Assembly: GCA_964501535.1 (NCBI GenBank)
Contig: CAZCSV010000003.1
Coordinates: forward strand, 124,001 to 188,000
Direction of reading: 5' to 3'
Length of the DNA: 64,000 nucleotides
Origin: FEN-1279 sp964501535
Lineage (GTDB): Bacteria; Bacteroidota; Ignavibacteria; Tepidaquicellales; Tepidaquicellaceae
The notes under the pieces were generated by a model, which saw only the letters and a list, made by a program, of their open reading frames with translations, searched no databases and was not told the origin of the DNA. Shown piece after piece: positions 36,317 through 45,881 of this stretch (positions within the stretch are counted from its first letter, which is position 1; each line of letters opens with the position of its first letter). Made by a program: the position numbers and the translations under genes.

Positions 36317-37414
36317 TTATTTAACAAGAATCATTTTCTTTGTATCGGTAAAGTTACCTGATGTCAGTTTATAGAAATAGACACCGCTTGACAGATTCGA
36401 GCCGTTAAAGTCAACACTGTACTGACCGGCTTTAATAAACTGGCTTAAGTAAAGGGCTACCTGATTTCCCTTAATATCATAAACTTTAAGTGTTGTAAAG
36501 GCATCTTTAGGGACATAAAATCTAATATTTGTCATCGGGTTAAACGGATTCGGATAATTCTGACCAAGGTAAAATTCTTTTACAGTTTCATTCTGAGTTT
36601 CAGCACCTGTAAGAGTAAAAGAGTTTAAAGAAACATCAGAAGCATTTTGTACCGGGGCACCGCTTGAAAGAGGAGCACCATTTTTATATACAAAAACAAC
36701 CAATTCAGCATTCGTGTATACAATGTGAGTAGGAACTGTAATTGAAATCTGCATTGTTTTAATGACTCCGGTATTCCATGCCTGAGAAGTAATAGTATCG
36801 CCATAAGGAGGATTTACGACGTGTTTAACAACATGACCGTGCACATAATCATTAATATAACCACTATATCCACAGGCTGCATAGTGATTTTGAGGATAGA
36901 TAAGATTATTTTCGAGCAAAATCGTCATCATTCTGTAATCACCGGCAGGTAAATCCTGAACTGCAGTAAAATTGACAGTAGCAGTCATAAGTCTCGAGGC
37001 TACATTATAAAATTTATTCGTAATTGTAGTTTTTACACCGGGTTGTTGAGATGCCTGAGAAGAGACATAAGAAAACCAGGCACTTCTGCTGACAATACCT
37101 GTAGTTCTACCGATAATACCTGTTGGGTATCCTGAAAATCCGAAGGTTGATATCATAGTCTGGCTGTAAGCATACCACGGGTCGGAGCTTGTGCCGTGAT
37201 AGGCAACTACAACAGTATTCGGATAGGATGGCATTATATTATCCCTTATGATTTGGTGAGCACAGGGACAATATCCGCACCATGTACCGGTGCAATATTC
37301 CAGCAAGACATTATTTGTATCGAGCGTAGATACATTTTCAGATGCACTGGAAACGGTAACAGTCAAAAATAGACCGATTACCAGAGCGAAAATTTGAAGA
37401 AAGATTTTTTTCAT
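36317..37414 (-). CDS. Thioredoxin-fold/Omp28-like protein with T9SS sorting domain (paralog B)
   Basis: Secreted protein, 365 residues. The signal peptide (about 1-25) precedes EYCTGTWCGYCPCAH (Cys46-Gly-Tyr-Cys49) and the shared VVAYHGTSSDPW stretch found in paralog A (LAYHGGSSSDPF). The T9SS domain starts near 288 (QNYPNPFNPMTNIRF) and ends DTKKMILVK. The two paralogs differ inside the CxxC (PW against GY), which would alter redox potential if these are active sites. Each has its own terminator. Confidence 0.88.
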   Translation of the reverse strand: MKKIFLQIFALVIGLFLTVTVSSASENVSTLDTNNVLLEYCTGTWCGYCPCAHQIIRDNIMPSYPNTVVVAYHGTSSDPWYAYSQTMISTFGFSGYPTGIIGRTTGIVSRSAWFSYVSSQASQQPGVKTTITNKFYNVASRLMTATVNFTAVQDLPAGDYRMMTILLENNLIYPQNHYAACGYSGYINDYVHGHVVKHVVNPPYGDTITSQAWNTGVIKTMQISITVPTHIVYTNAELVVFVYKNGAPLSSGAPVQNASDVSLNSFTLTGAETQNETVKEFYLGQNYPNPFNPMTNIRFYVPKDAFTTLKVYDIKGNQVALYLSQFIKAGQYSVDFNGSNLSSGVYFYKLTSGNFTDTKKMILVK

Positions 37415-37525
37415 TTTTTATTTTTTTTAATTTTATCCCGTAATAAAAAATCTTTACAGGATGGAAAAAATATTTATTTTAATAGATATTTAAATAGTTA
37501 AAACGAAATTTCAAAGAATAAAATT

Positions 37526-38380
37526 TCAAAATTTCAAAACATCCGATTTTTCCCAAACGCTGTTAAAGAGCGATTTACAAGCCAGTGCAAGACCGTGATG
37601 CTCGATATACAGCATAGTAATACCATTGCCCTCGGGAGAATTCTGCTGGAGGGGCAATATAACCCTTCTCTCATCGAATACCATCATTTTAATAGGCAGA
37701 TTTTTCGTAATCCTTGCCTGATTGCCCGAGCCCGACAGAGTCTTCAGGCAATTCATAAGCCAGGCTTGACTTTTAAGCTCGGCATCTTCGTACAAATTCC
37801 TGCTGATAATACCGCTCTTCAATAATTTCTTTTCTTCCTTAATCTGTTCGCCAAGTCTTTTCGAAGTATCGCAAACATAAGGACCTTTATTAAAAGTCAG
37901 CATTTCATTTTTTGTTTCTCTGACGGACATCAAATATTTTTTTTGTATCTGATTTTTATCCTTCATTATCTCTATAAAATCCAGCGGGCTCACTACATCT
38001 TTGCTCTTATCGAAGACGGGATTGAGAGCTTTAATCAGTTCGTCTTTCAGATGTTTTCTTCTTTCGTATTCGCTCTGGCATTCTTCTTTATATTTATCGA
38101 AGACTCTCTGCAAAGCGAGTTTCGGTTCCACTGCTTCGTAGTACTTAATTTTACCGACAGACCTTTCGGTACAGATTCCTCTTGCGACCATTTTCTGCAG
38201 AATCTCATAAATCTTGGTACGTGTAATATCGACGGAATTCTGCAGTTCGGAAGTCGTGAAGCACTTCTTAGTAAGAAGCATCATATAGACTTTCGTTTCA
38301 CGCTCTGTGAGTCCAAAATCAATGAATTTCTGAAACTGTCTTTTAATTTCCAAAGTCATATAATCCGTAATTACAAACAT
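37526..38380 (-). CDS. TrmB-family transcriptional regulator
   Basis: 284 residues. The N-terminal winged-helix domain (about 18-75, FGLTERETKVYMMLLTKKC, then DITRTKIYEILQKMVARG) is typical of TrmB. It is followed by a coiled-coil linker (80-120) and a C-terminal PLD-like effector-binding domain. TrmB regulators in archaea and some bacteria bind palindromic operators and respond to sugars; the ligand here is unknown. Two starts are possible, ATG at 38380 or at 38359. A palindrome lies immediately upstream of the first (38383-38404). Confidence 0.82.
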   Translation of the reverse strand: MFVITDYMTLEIKRQFQKFIDFGLTERETKVYMMLLTKKCFTTSELQNSVDITRTKIYEILQKMVARGICTERSVGKIKYYEAVEPKLALQRVFDKYKEECQSEYERRKHLKDELIKALNPVFDKSKDVVSPLDFIEIMKDKNQIQKKYLMSVRETKNEMLTFNKGPYVCDTSKRLGEQIKEEKKLLKSGIISRNLYEDAELKSQAWLMNCLKTLSGSGNQARITKNLPIKMMVFDERRVILPLQQNSPEGNGITMLYIEHHGLALACKSLFNSVWEKSDVLKF

Positions 38381-38382
38381 TC

Positions 38383-38404
38383 TTACCCCCGTTCAGGGGG
38401 GTAA
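38383..38404. promoter_or_regulatory. Palindromic CCCCC/GGGGG site at the TrmB start, candidate operator
   Basis: Perfect arms TTACCCCC and GGGGGTAA flank GTTCAG, two bases upstream of the first possible ATG of the TrmB gene. A diverged second copy, with CCCC and GGGG halves, lies at 38459-38477. Autoregulation by binding here is the natural guess. Alternatively the hairpin acts in the mRNA, since it overlaps the ribosome-binding region. Confidence 0.5.
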
Positions 38405-38458
38405 TTAATATAATATTAAATTTTTTAATAATAATTTCAAGTCATAATATCATATTTC

Positions 38459-38480
38459 TTACCCCCCAAACAGGGGAATA
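38459..38480. promoter_or_regulatory. Second, imperfect CCCC/GGGG site upstream of the TrmB gene
   Basis: TTACCCCCCAAACAGGGGAATA keeps CCCC and GGGG with a seven-base centre, and its left half matches the site at 38383. The centre-to-centre distance is about 75 bases, about seven helical turns. It lies between the TrmB gene and the terminator of the deiminase gene. Confidence 0.4.
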
Positions 38481-38494
38481 TATGTTATTTTTTC

Positions 38495-38527
38495 AAAAAA
38501 AATGCCTGTTCCTTAAAGGGACAGGCA
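38495..38527 (-). terminator. Rho-independent terminator of the T9SS deiminase gene
   Basis: 10-base arms TGCCTGTTCC and GGGACAGGCA (one mismatch) around TTAAA. On the minus strand the stem is followed by eight T residues. It lies 26 bases beyond the stop at 38553. Confidence 0.85.
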
Positions 38528-38552
38528 AAAAAAACGGTAATTCAGCGAGAAA

Positions 38553-40298
38553 TTATTTTATCAAAAGCATACTTTTAATCTCGCTATAATCAGTTTGTCC
38601 CGAGCATGTTAATTTATAGAAGTAAATACCGCTCGATAATCCGGACAACAGGTCAGCAGAGAACCGTTTTGTATATATCCCGGGTTTTTGGACTTCGTTG
38701 ACCAAGGTTGTAACTTCCCTGCCGAGTATGTCGAATATTTTCAAAGTGACGAGGCTGTTATAGGGAATCTGATATTTTATATTTGTAGCGGGATTGAACG
38801 GGTTTGGATAATTCTGGAATAATTTATATTCTCTGACCGTTTCATTTTCATTAGTTATTGCGGAGGAAGGCGTAACCGTAAACCTGAAATTTCCAGAAGG
38901 AGCAGGCAGGGGTTTCATAATAGTTTTATTACTATTAGAAGTTGCAGAAATATAATAATAAACTTTTGTACCGATGGATTGGGTCGGGATATTAGCCCTG
39001 AAGGTATCCGCAGTGGCTGTCATATTTAATTGCGAGAATCCGGAAGTCGTATCGGTAGTCCAGTAAACTTTTGCATTAGATATTCCGCTCTTAGTTTTTA
39101 TATATGCTTTAACTTCATAATAAGGCATATTATTGGTGGCGGTTCTAATTGCCGAATGTGAGATAAGAATCGGTTCGAAAGCACCGATTTCCTTATTTAT
39201 GCAGTGAATTGCTCCGCTCAGGGAGATTATAGAGCGACAATTAATACCGACCACTCTATAACCGGGGCAAGACTGCCTGTAAATTCTAAGTGCCGTAGTA
39301 TCCTGAGGAAGACCGTAAATCGGTACCATAATGGTTTTATTAACGAATGTCGAGTTAGTATACGTAAGGTAATCCGATGAAGGCGGATAATTATTACTTT
39401 CATCCGGAGGCATAGGAATTCTCACGACCTTATAGGGTTTATTAAAGCAGGTCTGGAAATTATTCAATATATACTGCAAGTTAGCTTCAATTTGAGGACC
39501 ATCCGCTACACCGGTCGGATACTGTCCGACCAATAAAGTTTCCTCATCGAGAAGTTTCATATGCATATCTATATGATGGATAACATCATAAGGAAGAGTT
39601 TCCATTTTGATATATCTTCTGATGCCGTTATATTTTTTTATAATCGTATCAATCTGAGCTTCTGTTTTTGTAGGATTTTCATTTAAAATAAGTTTTGATG
39701 AAAATGCAGTTCCGTGACCATCGCACATAAAATTTCCGCCTGTAGCAATGAAATCATCGGGTGAAGAAATCGCCTGATAAATCGGCACATTAAGGAACGA
39801 AGCAATATAAGTCGGTACCTGGTCATCCTGGGGTCTGGCAGGGCGGTTATATTTCCAGTCAATAATTTTGAGGCTGTCGATATTGTTAGTAAAGGCAGTC
39901 CACGGGCCATAATCCCTGCTCCATATAGAGTTATAAGGAGCAATAATAAACCTTAAATTCACCAGCGGTACACCATATGTTGTCAGTTGAGATTTCACGC
40001 TATTAGAATCCGAGCATACGATAAAGACAAGGCATTCGTCCTGAGCATAATCAACCATTTGTGCAAGAATCTGCGGATAGGAGGTCCAGGTAATCATCAT
40101 AGCCTGAAGTTCTTCCCATTCCGCAATCGTTCTGACAGGGGTAGGGGGAGGGATTACGCCTTCAGAGAAATAATTACGGTGAATGAAATCATAATACAAT
40201 TTTTCTTCTTCAGGGGTCAATCCTCTCGGTAAAATCTGTGCGATTGAAAAATTAAGGGAGAGGAGAAACAATAAAACAGTAAAAATATATTTTTTCAT
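38553..40298 (-). CDS. Secreted agmatine/peptidylarginine deiminase-like enzyme with T9SS sorting domain
   Basis: 581 residues in three parts. A signal peptide (1-20) leads to a deiminase domain (about 50-385) with the family motifs SRDYGPW (Asp129), TGGNFMCDGHGTAFSSK (187-202), HHIDMHMKLL (His242, Asp244) and the nucleophile Cys366 in GAIHCINKEIG. A beta-sandwich-like linker (about 390-490) and the T9SS domain (about 500-581, ending IKSMLLIK) follow. Agmatine deiminase is normally cytoplasmic. Export with a T9SS tail recalls the peptidylarginine deiminase of Porphyromonas gingivalis, whose active residues are Asp, His, Asp and Cys at similar positions. Whether peptide arginine or free agmatine is the substrate is undecided. 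Confidence 0.88.
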   Translation of the reverse strand: MKKYIFTVLLFLLSLNFSIAQILPRGLTPEEEKLYYDFIHRNYFSEGVIPPPTPVRTIAEWEELQAMMITWTSYPQILAQMVDYAQDECLVFIVCSDSNSVKSQLTTYGVPLVNLRFIIAPYNSIWSRDYGPWTAFTNNIDSLKIIDWKYNRPARPQDDQVPTYIASFLNVPIYQAISSPDDFIATGGNFMCDGHGTAFSSKLILNENPTKTEAQIDTIIKKYNGIRRYIKMETLPYDVIHHIDMHMKLLDEETLLVGQYPTGVADGPQIEANLQYILNNFQTCFNKPYKVVRIPMPPDESNNYPPSSDYLTYTNSTFVNKTIMVPIYGLPQDTTALRIYRQSCPGYRVVGINCRSIISLSGAIHCINKEIGAFEPILISHSAIRTATNNMPYYEVKAYIKTKSGISNAKVYWTTDTTSGFSQLNMTATADTFRANIPTQSIGTKVYYYISATSNSNKTIMKPLPAPSGNFRFTVTPSSAITNENETVREYKLFQNYPNPFNPATNIKYQIPYNSLVTLKIFDILGREVTTLVNEVQKPGIYTKRFSADLLSGLSSGIYFYKLTCSGQTDYSEIKSMLLIK

Positions 40299-40314
40299 AA
40301 TATTATAAAAAATT

Positions 40315-41295
40315 TTATATATTTAAAAATGGAAAATCATTATTTAAATAATTCGAGACATAGTCTTTCACAGCTTTTTCAACATCGGTCATATTTTTAG
40401 AATATCCTGCTTTTTTAATTTTCGAAATATCCGCCTGAGTAAAATTCTGATATTTATTTTTCAACACTTCGGGCATGTCGAAGTATTCGATATTTTCTTT
40501 CAGATCAAGGGCTTTGAAAATCGGTTTAACGAGTTGATTAAAAGAATTTGCGGTGCCCGTACCAATATTATAAATTCCGTTTACAATGGGATTCTCACCG
40601 AAAAATACGGTCATATCGACAGCATCTTTGACATAAATAAAATCCCTTTTCTGCTCGCCGTCCTCCAAGCCTTTTACGGTCGATTTGAACAATCTTGCTT
40701 TACCTTTTTCCTTTATTTGTTCAAAGCTTTTCTGAACGACGCTTCTCATATCTTTTTTATGATATTCATTAGGACCATACACATTAAAATATTTCAGACC
40801 GACAACTTTATCCAGGTATCCGTTATTTTTGACCCACAAATCGAATAAATGTTTTGAATAACCATATCCGTTAAGCGGTCTGAGGGTTTCGAGTTTGGAT
40901 TCATCATCGATATATCCGTTGTTTCCGTCGCCATAAGTTGCGGCGGAGGAAGCATAAATGAATCTTATGTTATTTTCGACAGCATTGCCGCATAAAAACT
41001 TGCTGTACTCATAGTTATTGTGGAGTAAATAATTAAAATCGAGCATAGTAGTGGAGCTGCACGCTCCGAGGTGATAGATAGCTTCGATTTTATTATTTTT
41101 CAAAAAGCCATCCTGCACGATAGAGCCGAAGTCTTCCCTATCGAGAACATCCAGAAATTTCAGAGGAATGAGATTTTTATATTTCTCGTTTTCGCCAAAA
41201 TGGTCTACGACAATAATATCGTTTTTGCCAAGCTGGTTCAATTTCCAGATTAATGCACTGCCGATAAAACCCGAGCCACCCGTTACTACTATCAT
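40315..41295 (-). CDS. hldD: ADP-L-glycero-D-manno-heptose 6-epimerase
   Basis: SDR-family epimerase of LPS inner-core heptose synthesis, 326 residues. The NAD loop GGSGFIGSALIW is at 6-17. The family patterns YHLGACSSTTMLD near 71, YGYSKHLFDLWV (Tyr, Lys) near 138 and KYFNVYGPNEYHKKDMRSV are present. It lies 16 bases upstream of the deiminase gene on the same strand. gmhA at 53564 belongs to the same pathway. Confidence 0.95.
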   Translation of the reverse strand: MIVVTGGSGFIGSALIWKLNQLGKNDIIVVDHFGENEKYKNLIPLKFLDVLDREDFGSIVQDGFLKNNKIEAIYHLGACSSTTMLDFNYLLHNNYEYSKFLCGNAVENNIRFIYASSAATYGDGNNGYIDDESKLETLRPLNGYGYSKHLFDLWVKNNGYLDKVVGLKYFNVYGPNEYHKKDMRSVVQKSFEQIKEKGKARLFKSTVKGLEDGEQKRDFIYVKDAVDMTVFFGENPIVNGIYNIGTGTANSFNQLVKPIFKALDLKENIEYFDMPEVLKNKYQNFTQADISKIKKAGYSKNMTDVEKAVKDYVSNYLNNDFPFLNI

Positions 41296-41352
41296 AAATG
41301 TTAAAATTTTAAAATTTTAAATTAAAAAAAATTTTTCGTAATATATTTTCGG

Positions 41353-41820
41353 TTATTTTATATCCGTTATTTGTATCATCGTGTTTTCAATTTTGCCTGT
41401 CAGGATATCATCGATGACCTTCAGGTTCTCTTTTTGTGAATACCAATGAATTTTTTTAAAAGCTTTTTTATACTTCACCCATTTAAAATCCGTATGTTCG
41501 CCCGACAAGTCGATTTTATCATCCTCTACTTCGGCAACAAAAACAGGAATAAGATAAATCTTATCGTTATGAGGAGTATAAAATTCATTCATTCTCGGAG
41601 CAACGAAAAATCTCACGGGAGTGAGTCCCGTTTCCTCCTTAACCTCTCTAAAGGCGGTTTCATAAGCTTTTTCTTCATCCTCGAATCTGCCGGTTACGAT
41701 CTGCCAGATTCCGGGAAACGGATATTTTTCGCCGCTTCTTTTAAGGATTAAATATTTAATCCCATTTTTTGATTTTTTACAGACGTAGCACTCAATATAT
41801 TTTGATAATATCTCCGGCAA
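41353..41820 (-). CDS. Nudix hydrolase
   Basis: 155 residues with a Nudix box running GRFEDEEKAYETAF then REVKEETGL (about 43-65), complete in its catalytic Glu residues. The closest subgroup is dihydroneopterin triphosphate/dATP pyrophosphatase-like (NudB), but the substrate is not certain. It lies 38 bases after polA on the same strand. Confidence 0.85.
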   Translation of the reverse strand: MPEILSKYIECYVCKKSKNGIKYLILKRSGEKYPFPGIWQIVTGRFEDEEKAYETAFREVKEETGLTPVRFFVAPRMNEFYTPHNDKIYLIPVFVAEVEDDKIDLSGEHTDFKWVKYKKAFKKIHWYSQKENLKVIDDILTGKIENTMIQITDIK

Positions 41821-41858
41821 AAATTTTTATATAATATAAAAAAATATTTTTCTATTTA

Positions 41859-44783
41859 TTAATGAGCTTCGAACCAGCTTTTACCCTCACCAACCTCCAC
41901 CTCTATGGGGACATTCAGTTTAATGGCATTTTTCATATTTTTCACGATACATTTCTTCACGTCTTCAAGTTCGCTTTTTTTCACTTCAAAAACAAGTTCA
42001 TCGTGAACCTGCAGAATCATTTTCGATTCATACTTGTTTTTTTTGAAATCTTCGGATATATTTATCATGGCAATTTTAATCATATCCGCTGCAGTACCCT
42101 GAATCGGCATATTAATAGCGGCTCTTTCATCTTCGGCTCTAACAGTAGGATTCTGGTTATTAATCTGTGACAAGTATCTTCTTCTGCCGGTATAAGTCTG
42201 AACAAAACCATTTTGTCTTGCAAACTTTTTTGTAATTTCCATATATTCTTTCACTTTAGGATATTCCCTGAAATACCTGTCAATAATGTTTTTTGCCTCG
42301 GAATTTCTGATTTCGAGTCTGTTTGCAAGTCCGAACGCACCTATACCATAAATAATTCCGAAATTAACTTCCTTTGCTTTTCTTCTCATACCCAAAGTTA
42401 CATCTTTTTTATTTTTGATATCGAATACTCTCATAGCAGTTTCGGTGTGAATATCCCTGCCTTTTTTAAAAGCGTTAATAAAATTCTCATCCTCAGAAAA
42501 ATGTGCCATTATCCTGAGTTCAATCTGGGAATAATCGGCGGACATAATCAGGAAATCATTATTTCCCGGGACAAAAGCTTTTCTGATACTTCTTCCTATA
42601 TCAGACCTGATGGGAATGTTCTGCAAATTAGGATTATTGCTCGACAGTCTTCCGGTTGCGGTCAAAATCTGGTTAAACGATGTATGGACTCTGCCCGTCT
42701 GCGGTTTAACGGCATCCAGCAGACCCTCTATATAAGTTGATTTGAGTTTTGTAAGCATTCTGTAATCGAGCAGTATCTGTGCTATTTCCGATTGGGATTT
42801 TAGTTCTTCGAGCACACTGACATCGGTAGAAAATCCGGTTTTTGTTTTTTTTGTCGGTACGAGTTTTAATTTTTCGAATAATATTTTCGCCAGCTGTTGT
42901 GTGGAATTTATATTAAATTTCTCGCCTGCGATTTTATAAATTTTATGCTCGCACTGTTCAATAATTTCGACTATTTCCCTGTCGAGGATTTTCAGTATTT
43001 TACTGTCAACTTTTACACCTTCAAGTTCCATTTCGGCCAGCACGCGAATAAGAGGAAATTCTATATCCGTGCACAGTTTATACAAATTGATTTTCTGCAA
43101 TTCATATTTCAGCCTGTGGAAAAGCTGAAGCGATATATCGGCATCTTCGGCGGCATACTCGCTTATTACATGAATTTCCACATCGGCCATCGATTTCTGG
43201 TCTTTCCCTTTTCCGATAAGTTCTTCAATAGGAATCGGAGTATAATTCAGATATCTTTCTGAAGCCGCATCCATATTGTGGAATTCACCCGTGCCCGTGG
43301 AAAGCACATAAGAAGCAACCATAGAGTCGAAGAAAATATTTTCCATTTCGATACCATAGTTTTTCATAACCATATAATCATATTTAAGATTATGTCCGAC
43401 TTTTCTGATTTTACCGTTTTCCAAAACAGGTTTCAAATGCTCGACAGCAAAGCCCACTTCAACTCCGGTTTTATCAAGTCCGCTCCTGCTGCTTTCTCCG
43501 AACAGCCCGCCGGTTTTATTTTTATCGGATTTATATTCCCCGAATACGGGTACGTAGAATGCTTCCTTTTCCTGATAAGAGAATGACATACCCACCAATT
43601 TATCCGCAAAGACATCCAGACCGGATGTTTCCGTATCGAAAGAAATCAATTCCTCCTCCGAGAGTTTCTTTATTAATCTAAGATATTCATCGTTATTTTT
43701 TATAGTATAGTATTTATGCTTTACATCCTTAGCAGTCAAAAGTTTTGCTTCCTTATCGGGAATATCCACTTTCACATCACCGAGTTTCATCCCCTTAATC
43801 GTGATTTTGATATCTTCGGGAGCCTCCTCCCGTTCCAACTCTTCGGGTATAAGGGCTTCGTCTACTTTCGTAATAACATCAGGGACAGGCTCATTTTTCA
43901 GGGATGAAAACTTTTTTATAAACGATTTAAATTCGAGTTCCTCAAGCAGAACGATTAATTCCGGAAATTTAATTTCTTTCCTGTTCAGCTGATGGAAATT
44001 TATTTTCAGAGGGACATCCGTTTTTATTGTAACGAGATGTTTTGCCAGGAAAGCATCTTTTTTATAAGTTAAAAGATTTTCCTTCAATTTTGCCTTCGTA
44101 ATTTTTTCTATGTTCAGATAAATATTTTCTATCGACCCGTATTCCTGAATAAGAGCAGTCGCAGTTTTTTCACCAACGCCTTTGACGCCCGGTATATTAT
44201 CGGAGGAATCCCCCATCAAGCCGAGGACATCAATAACCTTATCGGGAGTAACGCCGAATTTATTTTTCACGCCTTCCGAGTCAATGATTTCCACTTCGGA
44301 AATTTTATTTCCGTAAATATTCCGCGACGGTTTATAGAGAAAAGTCTTATCAGAGACAAGCTGCATATAATCCTTATCGGGAGTGACCATATAGCTAACG
44401 ACTTTTTCCTTTTCCGCCTGTTTTACGAGCGTTCCGATAACATCATCCGCCTCAAAGCCATCGAGTTCGATTAAAGGGATATTCATTGCTTTAACAACTT
44501 CCTTCACTTTCCCAATTTGCCAGGGCATATCGGTAGGGATTTCCTGTCTCTGAGCTTTATACTGAGGAAATTCTTTATGTCTGAAAGTAGGAGCTTCCGT
44601 ATCGAAACACACTGCTATATGTTCGGGATTTTCGTCGTCAAGAATTTTCATAAGGGAATTAAGGAATCCATAGACCGCAGAAGTATTTTTACCGGCTTTA
44701 TTTGTCAGAGGATGCGAAATCATGGCAAAATAGGCACGATAAATAGTTGCCATAGCATCTATCAAAAAAAGTTTTTCAGACAT
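41859..44783 (-). CDS. polA: DNA polymerase I
   Basis: 974 residues with all three activities. The 5'-3' nuclease domain (1-~290) contains DGFEADDVIGTL. The 3'-5' exonuclease is intact, with SFDTETSGLD, GHNLKYDYM and YAAEDADISL carrying the metal-binding acids. The polymerase domain has TGRLSSNNPNLQNIP, motif A DYSQIELRIMAHFSED, motif B RRKAKEVNFGIIYGIG and motif C QVHDELVFEV. A longer-than-usual linker follows the nuclease domain (about 290-370). Confidence 0.97.
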   Translation of the reverse strand: MSEKLFLIDAMATIYRAYFAMISHPLTNKAGKNTSAVYGFLNSLMKILDDENPEHIAVCFDTEAPTFRHKEFPQYKAQRQEIPTDMPWQIGKVKEVVKAMNIPLIELDGFEADDVIGTLVKQAEKEKVVSYMVTPDKDYMQLVSDKTFLYKPSRNIYGNKISEVEIIDSEGVKNKFGVTPDKVIDVLGLMGDSSDNIPGVKGVGEKTATALIQEYGSIENIYLNIEKITKAKLKENLLTYKKDAFLAKHLVTIKTDVPLKINFHQLNRKEIKFPELIVLLEELEFKSFIKKFSSLKNEPVPDVITKVDEALIPEELEREEAPEDIKITIKGMKLGDVKVDIPDKEAKLLTAKDVKHKYYTIKNNDEYLRLIKKLSEEELISFDTETSGLDVFADKLVGMSFSYQEKEAFYVPVFGEYKSDKNKTGGLFGESSRSGLDKTGVEVGFAVEHLKPVLENGKIRKVGHNLKYDYMVMKNYGIEMENIFFDSMVASYVLSTGTGEFHNMDAASERYLNYTPIPIEELIGKGKDQKSMADVEIHVISEYAAEDADISLQLFHRLKYELQKINLYKLCTDIEFPLIRVLAEMELEGVKVDSKILKILDREIVEIIEQCEHKIYKIAGEKFNINSTQQLAKILFEKLKLVPTKKTKTGFSTDVSVLEELKSQSEIAQILLDYRMLTKLKSTYIEGLLDAVKPQTGRVHTSFNQILTATGRLSSNNPNLQNIPIRSDIGRSIRKAFVPGNNDFLIMSADYSQIELRIMAHFSEDENFINAFKKGRDIHTETAMRVFDIKNKKDVTLGMRRKAKEVNFGIIYGIGAFGLANRLEIRNSEAKNIIDRYFREYPKVKEYMEITKKFARQNGFVQTYTGRRRYLSQINNQNPTVRAEDERAAINMPIQGTAADMIKIAMINISEDFKKNKYESKMILQVHDELVFEVKKSELEDVKKCIVKNMKNAIKLNVPIEVEVGEGKSWFEAH

Positions 44784-44960
44784 ATAATTATCTTTATTTC
44801 CCGATATTTAAGAAAATAAAATTCATCGAATATTACAATATAAAAATTTAAATACCATAATAAAACTTAATATTTAATGTTTTTTTACACTGAAACATAG
44901 GGTAAAAAAAATCGTAAAAATAACTAAACAAACAAATTTTTTAATTTTAATATATGTGAT

Positions 44961-45836
44961 ATGAAAAAATTCATTTTCACAGCTTTTTTAATCGTTTTAT
45001 CGATTCATATTGTAGTTCCACAGGACAATCCACAGATACCGCCCGCCAAAGTAAAGCAAATCGGGAAAAATCTTTACGAAATTACGCTATTGTCCTGTAA
45101 CATTATAGCATCAGTAGGAATGGACGGAGTTTTGATAGTAGATGCGAATTACAAGGAGGGGAGTAAGGCGCTCGGCGAAGAGATAGAGAAATTAGGCGGA
45201 ATAAAAATAAACTATATAATCAACACTCACTGGCATTTCGACCATGTTGGCGGAAACGGAATACTCGGCGACGAGAATACAATAATAATCGCCCACAAGG
45301 ACACAAAGGAGCTGTTATCAAAGGACCAGTTTTTGCTGGGAGATACGATTAAAGCACTGCCGCAGAATGCACTTCCCAAAATCACGTTCGACAAGAGTTA
45401 CGATATAGAATTCAACGGGGAAAAAATAGAGTTGATAGCGGTTACGGGCGGACATTCCGCGGGGGATATAATAGTATATTTCAAGAACTCAAATATACTG
45501 CACATCGGGGATATCATCTTTGCGGATATGTTTCCGTTCGTAGATTTTGACCACGGAGGGAGTGTATATACGCTGGAAAAGAACATTCAGAAGATAATCG
45601 ATATGATTCCCGATGATGTGAGCATTATTCCCGGGCATGGGAGAATATACACAAAAGATGACTTAAAGAAATACAGAGAAATGGTAATTAAAACTTCAGA
45701 AATTGTGAAAAAAGAAAAAGATAACGGAAAATCACTTGAAGAAATTAATAAAGGCGATGTTTTAAAAGACTGGAAAGAGTGGGAAAAGGCCTTCAAGTGT
45801 GAGGACTGGATAGAAATAATATATAATAGCAAATAA
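44961..45836 (+). CDS. Secreted metallo-beta-lactamase-fold hydrolase
   Basis: 291 residues. A signal peptide (about 1-20) precedes a metallo-beta-lactamase domain with NTHWHFDHVGG (His90, His92, Asp94, His95). A further ligand His comes in VTGGHSAGD, then the Asp in DIIFADMFPF, and the last ligand His in SIIPGHGRIY. It resembles subclass B3-like or generic periplasmic hydrolases; beta-lactam activity cannot be claimed. Confidence 0.87.
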   Translation: MKKFIFTAFLIVLSIHIVVPQDNPQIPPAKVKQIGKNLYEITLLSCNIIASVGMDGVLIVDANYKEGSKALGEEIEKLGGIKINYIINTHWHFDHVGGNGILGDENTIIIAHKDTKELLSKDQFLLGDTIKALPQNALPKITFDKSYDIEFNGEKIELIAVTGGHSAGDIIVYFKNSNILHIGDIIFADMFPFVDFDHGGSVYTLEKNIQKIIDMIPDDVSIIPGHGRIYTKDDLKKYREMVIKTSEIVKKEKDNGKSLEEINKGDVLKDWKEWEKAFKCEDWIEIIYNSK

Positions 45837-45881
45837 TTCAGATTTTTTATATATTATTCCACCTAAAAAGTTATTTATTCA

